This document shows, piece after piece, positions 1 to 5,835 of a DNA stretch of 10,360 nt; the stretch's first letter is position 1, and every line of letters begins with the position of its first letter. Location of the stretch: assembly GCA_041485165.1 (NCBI GenBank), contig JBGPJC010000125.1:1-10360 (forward strand). The letters are read 5' to 3'. The notes below the pieces were generated by a model. The model did not search any database, had not been told where the DNA came from, and worked only from the letters and a program-made list of their open reading frames with translations. A program made the translations under genes and the position numbers. The stretch is from JAAFGT01 sp041485165 (GTDB taxonomy: Bacteria > Acidobacteriota > Terriglobia > Acidiferrales > UBA7541).

Positions 1-783
1 GCGTATCTGAGCGGCATGTCGCAGGTCATCACCAACTTCGAATTGATGCCGGGGCGCGCCGAGCGCAGCATCGAAGACACCAGTTGGGACACCTGGTTAA
101 ATGATGGTCCCGGCAAGATGTCAAACCTCGAGAACACCACCTACTCGTATTACGACGGCGGGCAGATCGTGAGCCACTTGCTCGACTTCGCCATTCGCCA
201 GGCCACGGACAATCGTAAGTCCCTAGACGACTGGATGCGGCTGCTCTACCAGCGCCATGCCCTTCCCAAGCCGGGGTTCGAGCCCGGCGATGCCGTGCAC
301 GCTGCTTCGGAGGTCGCCGGGACGGACCTCAGCGATTTTTTCGCGCGCTACGTCAGCGGCAAAGAACCTTTGCCCTACGAGAAGTACTTCGCTTACGCCG
401 GGCTGCGCATCGAGAAGCTCTACCAGCCCCAGTTGCCCTGGCTCGGTGTCACCTCGCAGAGTACCGACGACGGCCACGTGCGCGTGGTGCAGGTCACACC
501 GGGAAGCCCCGCCGACCAGGCGGGTCTCGATCGCGAGGACATCATCCTGGCCCTCGATTCCAAGGCGGTGGGCTGGGGGCAATTTTCGCGGGTAGTGGCG
601 GCGCGCAAGCCCGGCGAGACGGTCCATCTTTCCGTAATCCACGCCGGAGATTTGCGCGACGTCGCGGTGATTCTGGTTTCTTATCCCTACCCCTACTACC
701 GTCTCAGCCAGGTGGAAAAGCCCAGCGCATCGCAGAGACGAATTTACGAAAGCTGGATGGGCCAGGCCTGGGATCGGCGTTAG
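1..783 (+). CDS. M61-family metallopeptidase with PDZ domain, C-terminal fragment (5' end outside window)
   Basis: The reading frame is open from base 1 (first residues AYLSG) and stops with TAG at 781-783, so 260 C-terminal residues are visible; the ATG at 16 is internal, not a start. The first part matches the end of the M61 (glycyl aminopeptidase-like) catalytic region: a Ser/Trp-rich segment, then SYYDGGQIVSHLLDFAIR and SLDDWMRLLY, which correspond to the family's YYxKG...LDxxIR...SLDDxMR block (Gly here where Lys is usual). A PDZ domain follows at about residues 145-225 (PWLGV, then a GSPADQAGL-type loop and EDIILALD). The C-terminus RRIYESWMG resembles the usual M61 ending. The HExxH zinc motif must lie upstream and cannot be checked, so activity is unproven. 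Family members are usually secreted or periplasmic proteins; the signal peptide would also be upstream. Family assignment is fairly sure, substrate unknown. Confidence 0.85.
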   Translation, partial: AYLSGMSQVITNFELMPGRAERSIEDTSWDTWLNDGPGKMSNLENTTYSYYDGGQIVSHLLDFAIRQATDNRKSLDDWMRLLYQRHALPKPGFEPGDAVHAASEVAGTDLSDFFARYVSGKEPLPYEKYFAYAGLRIEKLYQPQLPWLGVTSQSTDDGHVRVVQVTPGSPADQAGLDREDIILALDSKAVGWGQFSRVVAARKPGETVHLSVIHAGDLRDVAVILVSYPYPYYRLSQVEKPSASQRRIYESWMGQAWDRR

Positions 784-822
784 CAGCCTTCCTCCCTGTC
801 CAGGTGCGCGGTCTTGTCTTCT

Positions 823-863
823 CTTTCTCTGTGTTCTCTGCGCCCTCGGCGTCCTCTGCGTTG
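823..863. repeat. Degenerate 9-bp tandem repeat, intergenic
   Basis: In the 230-bp gap 784-1013, four consecutive 9-bp units each end in CTCTG or CTCGG: 823-831, 832-840, 841-849 and 850-858, with a partial unit to 863. On the opposite strand this reads as CGCAGAG-type units. Similar CAGAG-rich strings occur between genes in several GC-rich phyla, as far as I remember; I know no accepted function. A related CCGCAGAGG string lies at 896-904. The rest of the gap (905-1013) shows no promoter or terminator I can defend. The open frame that runs through it upstream of 1014 looks non-coding because it is built from this repeat. Confidence 0.65.
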
Positions 864-1013
864 CCCGGCCCTCTTCGCTTTTTTCCCGTTTATCTCCGCA
901 GAGGCCATCAAAGCACTGAGAGTATTCGCGAAGCCCGAAGGTCCGGCGATGCACAGGGCGACCACTTCCGATTCGTCCACGGCAGTGATAGGCTTGGCGC
1001 CTCGAGGCTTTCC

Positions 1014-1727
1014 ATGCCCAGCCTTTGGGATTATTTTCTTCTGTGCTGCGGACTGTTCGCAGAATTGAGCGTTGTGGTGCTGGCCATCCTGCGCCGCGAC
1101 GTCCGCAGGTATTTTCCCCTGGCCCTGTTCATGCTGGCCTCCGCTGCCGGCAGCGTCGCCCTGCTCTATTGCCTGCGGCGGTTCGGTATCGCCTCCAGTG
1201 AATATGCCTACCTCTTCTATGCGACCGACTGTGCCATCGTCATTCTGCTGTACGGGGTGGTGGCCTGGTTTTACGCCTGTATTTTTGCTAGGAATGGTGC
1301 GCGCTGGAGCACGCGTCTGGCCGGCCTCGCCATCATGCTGCTCCTCGGCGTGATCGGGTTTGTTTTTGTCCGCTCCAACCCCGCCCGCTTCCTGAGCCGC
1401 GCGGTCATTGACGTCGAGCGGAATCTTTATTTCTCCGGCTTGCTGCTCACCTGGTTTATCTGGCCGGCGTCGATCCGCCTGCGCGAGCAACGGCCGCGTT
1501 GGATCTTGCTGGTTCTCTCGCTCGGTGTGTTTTTCAGCGGCCACGCCGCCTGCTTCTCGTTGCAGTCGCTGTTTCCGTCATGGAGCCTGCCGCGAATGCT
1601 GCCCGCGGTGCTCGAGCTGCTCTTGCCGGTGGCCTGGACCCTCACCTTTCTGCGTGTCCCCGAGAAAGGAAGACCTGCCGTCCGCGCTGTTCCTCCTCCG
1701 CAGATTAGCAGGGCTCGACTGGCATGA
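1014..1727 (+). CDS. Seven-helix integral membrane protein of unknown function
   Basis: This 237-residue protein is mostly hydrophobic, with seven probable helices at about residues 8-26, 33-54, 67-92, 102-119, 137-155, 163-183 and 196-213. Basic clusters follow helices 1 (RRDVRR), 3 (ARNGARWSTR), 5 (RLREQRPR) and 7, which by the positive-inside rule puts the N-terminus outside and the C-terminus in the cytoplasm. The open frame extends upstream to a GTG at 804, but that stretch is intergenic repeat. I chose ATG 1014 because hydrophobic coding begins there and GAGG lies at 1004-1007, six bases before it. No catalytic or ligand motif is recognisable. Its stop overlaps the start of the next gene (ATGA), so the two are probably translated together. 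Function is not known; a sensor or transport helper role would be a guess. Confidence 0.75.
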   Translation: MPSLWDYFLLCCGLFAELSVVVLAILRRDVRRYFPLALFMLASAAGSVALLYCLRRFGIASSEYAYLFYATDCAIVILLYGVVAWFYACIFARNGARWSTRLAGLAIMLLLGVIGFVFVRSNPARFLSRAVIDVERNLYFSGLLLTWFIWPASIRLREQRPRWILLVLSLGVFFSGHAACFSLQSLFPSWSLPRMLPAVLELLLPVAWTLTFLRVPEKGRPAVRAVPPPQISRARLA

Positions 1728-2131
1728 TCTCTTTCCTGGTCTGCGCCATCTCCGCGCTCGCCGTGACCCAGTTCTTCATCTCTTATTGCCGCTCTTTACT
1801 CACCGCCGCAGGCCGTATCGAACTTTCCCCGCGGGTGATGAACGCCGCGGACCTCCCCACACAGAAACCAGAAGAAGCGGAGTTTGAACGCCTGCTCGAG
1901 CTGGCCGAGCTCTGCCCGGTGCCGGGAAGAGGCACGCCGGAAACCGGAGCGATCGTTGCCTACCACAGTGCGCTGGGAATCTTGCGCCACCTGGCCGCGG
2001 GCAGGTCGCGCGGTGTGGACCTGTGGGTGGACCGCGAGCGCAGCCGCTGCACCTACTTCGCTGCTGTGGTTCTTGACCAGCGCATGGCTTTCACCCAGGA
2101 CCTGCTGCGCGAGTTCCTTCCGAATCGCTAG
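1724..2131 (+). CDS. Small membrane-anchored protein of unknown function
   Basis: This 135-residue protein begins inside the stop region of the seven-helix gene (ATGA at 1724-1727), which implies translational coupling; a weak AGGG lies about ten bases upstream of the ATG. Residues 2-20 form one hydrophobic helix, followed by a soluble domain of about 100 residues. That domain has an acidic helix (about 49-63), a CPVPG turn near 64-68 and an alternating hydrophobic segment, VDLWVD then YFAAVVLD, that looks like two beta strands. No signal-peptidase motif is obvious, so an N-terminal anchor is more likely than secretion. The soluble domain matches no family I recognise. Tight pairing with the membrane protein suggests a shared task. 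It ends about 90 bp from the converging rplQ gene. Confidence 0.72.
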   Translation: MISFLVCAISALAVTQFFISYCRSLLTAAGRIELSPRVMNAADLPTQKPEEAEFERLLELAELCPVPGRGTPETGAIVAYHSALGILRHLAAGRSRGVDLWVDRERSRCTYFAAVVLDQRMAFTQDLLREFLPNR

Positions 2132-2161
2132 CCATCGCGCGTGCCCCCTTCGACGCCACCC

Positions 2162-2197
2162 AAAAACGAAAAGCCCGCCGAATAATCCCGGCGGGCT
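2162..2197 (-). terminator. Rho-independent terminator of the ribosomal operon
   Basis: A perfect 9-bp stem (AGCCCGCCG at 2172-2180 with CGGCGGGCT at 2189-2197) encloses an 8-nt loop. Read on the minus strand the hairpin is followed at once by TTTTCGTTTTT-type sequence, the U-tract of an intrinsic terminator, 27 bases past the rplQ stop. On the plus strand no U-tract follows, so it should stop the ribosomal operon better than the plus-strand genes. Confidence 0.9.
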
Positions 2198-2224
2198 CAA
2201 CGCTCGAATGGTTGGCGAGATGCT

Positions 2225-2653
2225 TCAGGATGCCGCAGCTTCGGGTTTCGGCACAGCCTCCGGCTTTTCCTTTTCTTTGGATTCTTTCTTCTTCCGCTGG
2301 AAGCCCACCAGCTCGAGGATGGCCACCTCTGCGCCATCGGAGATGCGGAACCCGGCGCGAAGGATGCGCGTATAGCCGCCGTTGCGGGCGGCAAAGCGCG
2401 GGGCGATGTCGCTGAACAGCTTTTTCGTCGCCCCCGGGGTCATCAGGAATGCCGCCGCCTGCCGGCGGGCGTGGAGTGAATCGCGCTTGCCGAGCGTAAT
2501 CATGCGCTCGACCAGCGGGCGCGCCGCGCGCGCGCGCGCTATGGTGGTCTTGATGCTCTCGCAGATGATCACGTTGGTGACCAGGTTGCGGAGCGTGGCC
2601 CGCCGGTGGGCGGGGTTGCGTCCGAGTTTGGATCCTGAATGCTGGTGTCGCAT
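2225..2653 (-). CDS. rplQ: 50S ribosomal protein L17
   Basis: L17 is a large-subunit protein near the peptide exit tunnel. The N-terminus MRHQHSGSKLGRNPAHRRA is diagnostic, and the core continues to GAEVAILELVGFQR at about residue 120. The 142-residue length exceeds the E. coli form (127) because of a charged, low-complexity tail (Lys/Glu/Pro/Ala, residues 121-142). The start ATG at 2651-2653 has GGGAG eight bases upstream, and only 15 nt separate it from the rpoA stop. This is the last gene of the operon, followed by the hairpin terminator. The rpoA-rplQ pairing is standard in bacteria. The identification is certain; the tail is an accessory extension. Confidence 0.97.
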   Translation of the reverse strand: MRHQHSGSKLGRNPAHRRATLRNLVTNVIICESIKTTIARARAARPLVERMITLGKRDSLHARRQAAAFLMTPGATKKLFSDIAPRFAARNGGYTRILRAGFRISDGAEVAILELVGFQRKKKESKEKEKPEAVPKPEAAAS

Positions 2654-2668
2654 AACCGATCTCCCGGC

Positions 2669-3697
2669 CTACAGCGCCGTGGTTTCCTCCGGGGTGGGCG
2701 GTGCGGTCTGGCTGGGCAGCGGGGGCCAGATGATGCGGCCGTGCTCGTCAATTTTCATCCCCAGGGTCAAGTTCATGCGGTGCAGGATTTCTTTAATTTC
2801 GTTCAGCGACTTGCGCCCGAAATTCTTGGTCTTGAGCATCTCGTTCTCGCTCTTGACCACCAGCTCGCGGATGGTCTGGATATTGGCGTTCTTCAGGCAG
2901 TTGTAGGAGCGCACAGAGAGCTCGAGTTCTTCCACCGAGCGGTCCAGGTGCTCGACGCGCGTGTCGAGGTAGGGCTCGGAGATCTCTTCCGGCAGGTCGG
3001 GCTGCTCTTCAAAGTTGATGAAGATGCTCATGTGGTCCTTGATGAGCTTGGAGGCCAGGCCGATGGCGTCCTGCGGGGTGATGGCTCCGTTGGTCCACAC
3101 TTCCAGCGAAAGTTTTTCGTAGTCGGTGATCTGTCCCAGGCGCGCGGCCTCGACCTTGTAGTTGACCTTGCGCACCGGTGAATGCACCGAGTCCACGGGG
3201 ATATATCCGATGGGCAGGTCTTCGTCGAAGTTGCGGTCGGCGCCCAGATACCCGCGCCCGTTCTTCACCCGCATCTCGATCTGCAGCTTGCCGCCCTCGC
3301 CCACGGTGGCGATGTAGATGCTCTTGTCGAGCACGGCGATGTCCGAGTCTTCGGCAATCATGGCCGAGGTGACCTCGCCGGGCTGCTCGACGTTGATGGT
3401 GATGGTCTTGGCCTGGTCGGTCATCAGCTTGAGCGGGACCTGCTTGAGGTTGAGGATGATGTCCGTGGCGTCCTCGACCACTCCGGGAATGGGCGAGAAT
3501 TCGTGCAGTACGCCTTCGATCTTTACCGCGGTGATGGCCGCACCCTCAATGGAGCTGAGCAGCGCGCGGCGCAGGGCGTTGCCCACCGTTGTCCCCCAGC
3601 CGCGCTCGAACGGCTGCGCGCTGAATTCTCCGAACTTGTCGGTCAGATTCTCCAGCTCGACCGCCAGCCGCTTGGGCTTCTGAAATCCTTTCCACAT
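2669..3697 (-). CDS. rpoA: DNA-directed RNA polymerase subunit alpha
   Basis: Alpha (342 residues) dimerises to nucleate assembly of RNA polymerase and contacts promoter UP elements and activators. The N-terminal assembly domain (about 1-235) contains the hallmark GWGTTVGNALRRALLSSIEGAA at about 33-54. After a linker, the C-terminal domain (about 250-317) keeps the UP-element-binding residues: R263 and N266 in VRSYNCLK (E. coli R265/N268), and G294, K296, S297 in NFGRKSLNEIKE (E. coli G296/K298/S299). The tail after 317 is proline-rich (WPPLPSQTAPPTPEE). The ATG at 3695-3697 is preceded by a strong GGAGG (CCTCC at 3707-3711) with nine-base spacing. It lies 67 nt after rpsD, one of the longer gaps in the run, and just before rplQ. 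Confidence 0.98.
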   Translation of the reverse strand: MWKGFQKPKRLAVELENLTDKFGEFSAQPFERGWGTTVGNALRRALLSSIEGAAITAVKIEGVLHEFSPIPGVVEDATDIILNLKQVPLKLMTDQAKTITINVEQPGEVTSAMIAEDSDIAVLDKSIYIATVGEGGKLQIEMRVKNGRGYLGADRNFDEDLPIGYIPVDSVHSPVRKVNYKVEAARLGQITDYEKLSLEVWTNGAITPQDAIGLASKLIKDHMSIFINFEEQPDLPEEISEPYLDTRVEHLDRSVEELELSVRSYNCLKNANIQTIRELVVKSENEMLKTKNFGRKSLNEIKEILHRMNLTLGMKIDEHGRIIWPPLPSQTAPPTPEETTAL

Positions 3698-3764
3698 TGC
3701 TAGAAACCTCCTCCCCTTTAGCCGGGGAAACTGCGCGGAAGCCCGGGTGGCCCCAGGCGCCCGA

Positions 3765-4397
3765 TTATTTCGAGTAGAGCTCGACGATCAACTGTTCGTT
3801 GATCGAGGGTGTCTGCAAATATTCGCGCTTGGGCAGGGCCACCACTTTGGCCTTGCAGTGCTCGCGGTCGATCTCCATCCAGGGCACCAGGTTTTGACTC
3901 TGCGCCACGTTGCGCGCCTCGAGGATCATGGCGTTCTGCAGCATCTTGTCCTTCAGCGTAATCTCGTCGCCCACGTTCACCTGGTAAGACGGGATGTTCA
4001 CCTTCTTGCCATTCACGCGGACGTGGCCGTGGTTGACCAGTTGCCGCGCCTGGGCCCGCGAGCTGCCCAGACCCACGCGATAGATCACGCTATCCAGGCG
4101 CCGCTCCAGCATGACCAGCAGATTTTCGCCGGTTGGCCCCTTGGAGCGCTCCGCCTTATCGAAATAGTTGCGGAACTGCCGCTCCAGCAGGCCGTAGGTG
4201 CGCTTGGCCTTCTGCTTCTCGCGCAACTGGATCCCGTATCCGGCCATCTTCGGCCGGCGGCTCTGCCCATGCTGCCCGGGAACGAAATTGCGGCGCTCGA
4301 TGGCGCACTTGTCGGTAAAGCACCGCAAGCCTTTCAGGAAGAGCTTAACGCCCTCCCTGCGGCACAAGCGGCATACTGCATCGCGATGTCTTGCCAC
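3765..4397 (-). CDS. rpsD: 30S ribosomal protein S4, zinc-binding form
   Basis: S4 is a primary 16S rRNA binder that nucleates 30S assembly and, in E. coli, represses the alpha operon. The 210-residue protein has the full N-terminal Cys4 set C9, C12, C26, C31, so it is the zinc-containing (C+) form. The S4 RNA-binding domain spans about 99-163 and includes VNHGHVRVNGKKV at 121-133; the end QLIVELYSK is typical. The start codon is GTG (4395-4397), supported by AAGGAG eight bases upstream and by the conserved MARHRDAVCRLCRREG beginning. It lies 40 nt after rpsK and 67 nt before rpoA. Whether S4 autoregulation operates here cannot be read from the sequence. Confidence 0.97.
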   Translation of the reverse strand: MARHRDAVCRLCRREGVKLFLKGLRCFTDKCAIERRNFVPGQHGQSRRPKMAGYGIQLREKQKAKRTYGLLERQFRNYFDKAERSKGPTGENLLVMLERRLDSVIYRVGLGSSRAQARQLVNHGHVRVNGKKVNIPSYQVNVGDEITLKDKMLQNAMILEARNVAQSQNLVPWMEIDREHCKAKVVALPKREYLQTPSINEQLIVELYSK

Positions 4398-4405
4398 GAA
4401 CTTCT

Positions 4406-4411
4406 CTCCTT
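4406..4411 (-). promoter_or_regulatory. Shine-Dalgarno of rpsD, supports GTG start
   Basis: The minus strand reads AAGGAG here, with an eight-base spacer to the GTG at 4395-4397. This is the best ribosome site near the 5' end of S4 and decides for the non-ATG start. Confidence 0.85.
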
Positions 4412-4437
4412 ATGTTCCGCGCCGGGCGCGGAAGAAC

Positions 4438-4884
4438 TCAGACTCGGCGCCGCTTGGGAGGGCGGCAGCCGTTGTGCGGAATGGGCGTGACGTCGCGGAT
4501 GACCTTGATCATCAGGCCGGCGCTGGCCAGCGCGCGGATGGCAGACTCGCGCCCGCCTCCCGGGCCCTTCACCCGCACTTCCACGGTCTTCACGCCGTAC
4601 TGGTCGCGCGCCGCGCCGGCGGCATTGGCCATGGCCTGCTGCGCGGCGTAGGGCGTGCCTTTGCGCGATCCCTTGAACCCCACCGAGCCGGACGATGACC
4701 AGCTCAGTGTGCGGCCGTCCGGGTCGGTGATGGTGATCAGCGTGTTGTTGAATGACGCCTGGATGTGCACCACACCGTGCGGGACCACGCGCTTCTCACG
4801 CTTCTTCTTGAATTCCTTCTTCCGTTTGGACGGCTTTGCCGCCGGCGCTGTTGCGTCCGCGGCCGCTGCCTTTTCCTTCGCCAC
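4438..4884 (-). CDS. rpsK: 30S ribosomal protein S11
   Basis: S11 sits on the 30S platform near the mRNA exit. The 148-residue protein contains HIQASFNNTLITITD (about 40-54), GFKGSRKGTPYAAQ, VKGPGGGRESAIRAL and the invariant end PIPHNGCRPPKRRRV. N138-G139 is the site that forms isoaspartate in E. coli S11. It is about 20 residues longer than the E. coli protein because of an Ala/Lys-rich N-terminal extension (about residues 4-22). The start is GTG (4882-4884), with GAGGG about nine bases upstream. A strong hairpin lies in the 64-nt gap after rpsM. Neighbours rpsM upstream and rpsD downstream give the classical alpha-operon order. Confidence 0.97.
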   Translation of the reverse strand: MAKEKAAAADATAPAAKPSKRKKEFKKKREKRVVPHGVVHIQASFNNTLITITDPDGRTLSWSSSGSVGFKGSRKGTPYAAQQAMANAAGAARDQYGVKTVEVRVKGPGGGRESAIRALASAGLMIKVIRDVTPIPHNGCRPPKRRRV

Positions 4885-4917
4885 TGTCGTTTCCCTCGCC
4901 TGTGGTTATCTTTACGT

Positions 4918-4940
4918 GCCGCCCCGCCCAGCGGGGCGGC
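4918..4940 (-). other. Perfect GC hairpin between rpsM and rpsK
   Basis: GCCGCCCCGC (4918-4927) and GCGGGGCGGC (4931-4940) are exact reverse complements around a 3-nt loop. On the transcribed minus strand no U-tract follows, so this is not a standard intrinsic terminator. It lies in the 64-nt gap, 8 nt after the rpsM stop and 33 nt before the rpsK start. It could protect or separate the two coding segments, act in processing, or partly attenuate transcription; the sequence does not say which. Confidence 0.75.
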
Positions 4941-4948
4941 GCCTTTCC

Positions 4949-5335
4949 CTACTTCTTCAGAGCGGTCTTCTTCTTCGCCGCCACCGCGCCGCGCCGCGGG
5001 CCTTTCCGCGTGCGCGCGTTGGTGTGCGTGCGCTGCCCGCGCACCGGCAGGTTGCGCCGGTGACGCATCCCGCGATAGCACTGGATGTCAATCAGCCGGC
5101 GGACGTTCATCTGGATCTCCTTGCGGAGATCCCCTTCCACGCCCCCGGCGGCCTCAATGGCCTGCCGGATCCGGTTTACTTCTTCCTCGGTCAGGTCCTT
5201 CACCTTCTTGGTGTCTTCGACCTTGGCCTGCGCGCAGATCAGCCGCGCGCGCGCCTGCCCGATGCCATAGATGGAAGTGAGGCCCACCCAGATCCGCTTC
5301 TGCGGGGGAAGATCAACGCCTGCTATACGTGCCAT
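4949..5335 (-). CDS. rpsM: 30S ribosomal protein S13
   Basis: S13 is a 30S head protein that contacts P-site tRNA and bridges to the 50S subunit. The 128-residue protein starts MARIAGVDLP, the universal S13 beginning, at ATG 5333-5335 with AGGAG about eight bases upstream. The frame is open further upstream, but that part is the rpmJ gene read in another frame. YGIGQARA (23-30) belongs to the helix-hairpin-helix-like region, and RGQRTHTNARTRKGPR (about 99-114) is the conserved rRNA/tRNA-contact tail, extended by a lysine-rich end (about ten residues longer than E. coli). rpmJ ends 32 nt upstream. In E. coli the S4 repressor site overlaps the rpsM start; I could not confirm a matching pseudoknot here. 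Confidence 0.97.
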   Translation of the reverse strand: MARIAGVDLPPQKRIWVGLTSIYGIGQARARLICAQAKVEDTKKVKDLTEEEVNRIRQAIEAAGGVEGDLRKEIQMNVRRLIDIQCYRGMRHRRNLPVRGQRTHTNARTRKGPRRGAVAAKKKTALKK

Positions 5336-5367
5336 CTCTCTTGCTCCTCGATGCTGGCGGCTCGCCG

Positions 5368-5481
5368 CTACCCTTGCCGCTGCTTGTGCTTGGGGTTGGC
5401 GCAAATGATCCGCACCACGCCCCGCCGCTTGACGATCTTGCACTTGTCACAAATCTTTTTTACCGACGACCGCACCTTCAT
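5368..5481 (-). CDS. rpmJ: 50S ribosomal protein L36, zinc-binding form
   Basis: This is a 37-codon gene, easily missed because of its size. It begins MKVRSSVKKICDKCKIVKRR and ends PKHKQRQG with TAG at 5368-5370. L36 is the smallest 50S protein and helps fold 23S rRNA domains. The CxxC pair C11/C14 with C27 and H32 is the complete zinc ligand set, so this is the C+ form. The ATG at 5479-5481 has a GGAGG (CCTCC at 5488-5492) six bases upstream. Placement between infA and rpsM is the common bacterial order (E. coli instead has it after secY). Confidence 0.96.
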   Translation of the reverse strand: MKVRSSVKKICDKCKIVKRRGVVRIICANPKHKQRQG

Positions 5482-5515
5482 GCTCTGCCTCCGGAATCCC
5501 CGCCGCCCGCGACCC

Positions 5516-5776
5516 CTATTTGAACCGGTAGGTAATCCGGCCGCGGGTCAGGTCGTAGGGCGAAAGCTCGACTTGCACCCGGTCTCCGGGCAGGATGCGG
5601 ATAAAATTCTTGCGCATCTTTCCGGAGATGTGGGCGAGCACCCGGTGCTTGTTCTCCAGCTCCACGCGGAACATGGCGTTGGGCAGCGGCTCGATCACCG
5701 TGGCCATCACTTCGATGGCATCCTCTTTGGAATTGCCCGCGTCCGGCTTCTTCTTTTCTTTGTACTTCTTCGCCAT
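5516..5776 (-). CDS. infA: Translation initiation factor IF-1, N-terminally extended
   Basis: IF-1 is a single OB-fold protein that binds the 30S A site and works with IF-2 and IF-3. The core begins at KEDAIEV (17-23) and includes LPNAMFRVELEN (31-42), HRVLAHISGKMRKNFIRILPGD (44-65) and the end LSPYDLTRGRITYRFK. The usual protein is about 72 residues; here 86, because a lysine-rich stretch (MAKKYKEKKKPDAGN) precedes the core. No ATG, GTG or TTG sits at the usual start position, and GGGAG lies just before the ATG at 5774-5776, so the longer form is probably real. The spacing of that site (three bases) is short. The gene lies 59 nt after map and 34 nt before rpmJ. Confidence 0.95.
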   Translation of the reverse strand: MAKKYKEKKKPDAGNSKEDAIEVMATVIEPLPNAMFRVELENKHRVLAHISGKMRKNFIRILPGDRVQVELSPYDLTRGRITYRFK

Positions 5777-5835
5777 GTTCTCCCACCGACAGAGCTCGCA
5801 GCACCCGCCGACTCAATCCGTTCTTCCCCAGCCCG

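Noticed and set aside
804..1013. N-terminal extension of the seven-helix protein from GTG 804
   Set aside because: This segment is built from the intergenic repeat and has no membrane or signal character; ATG 1014 has a plausible ribosome site.
780..1544. Minus-strand open frame over the 9-bp repeat and the membrane gene
   Set aside because: It runs antisense to a convincing seven-helix protein and is low-complexity in the repeat part.
2518..2540. Alternating CG tract that might form Z-DNA or be a regulatory repeat
   Set aside because: It falls inside rplQ and is fully explained by consecutive Ala/Arg codons of the conserved ARARAARP segment.
3182..3703. Plus-strand open frame opposite rpoA
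   Set aside because: Antisense to certain RNA polymerase alpha coding sequence with no independent support.
5336..5367. Possible S4 autoregulatory pseudoknot at the rpsM leader
   Set aside because: The gap is only 32 nt and I could not lay out a convincing nested pairing by eye; no claim is made.
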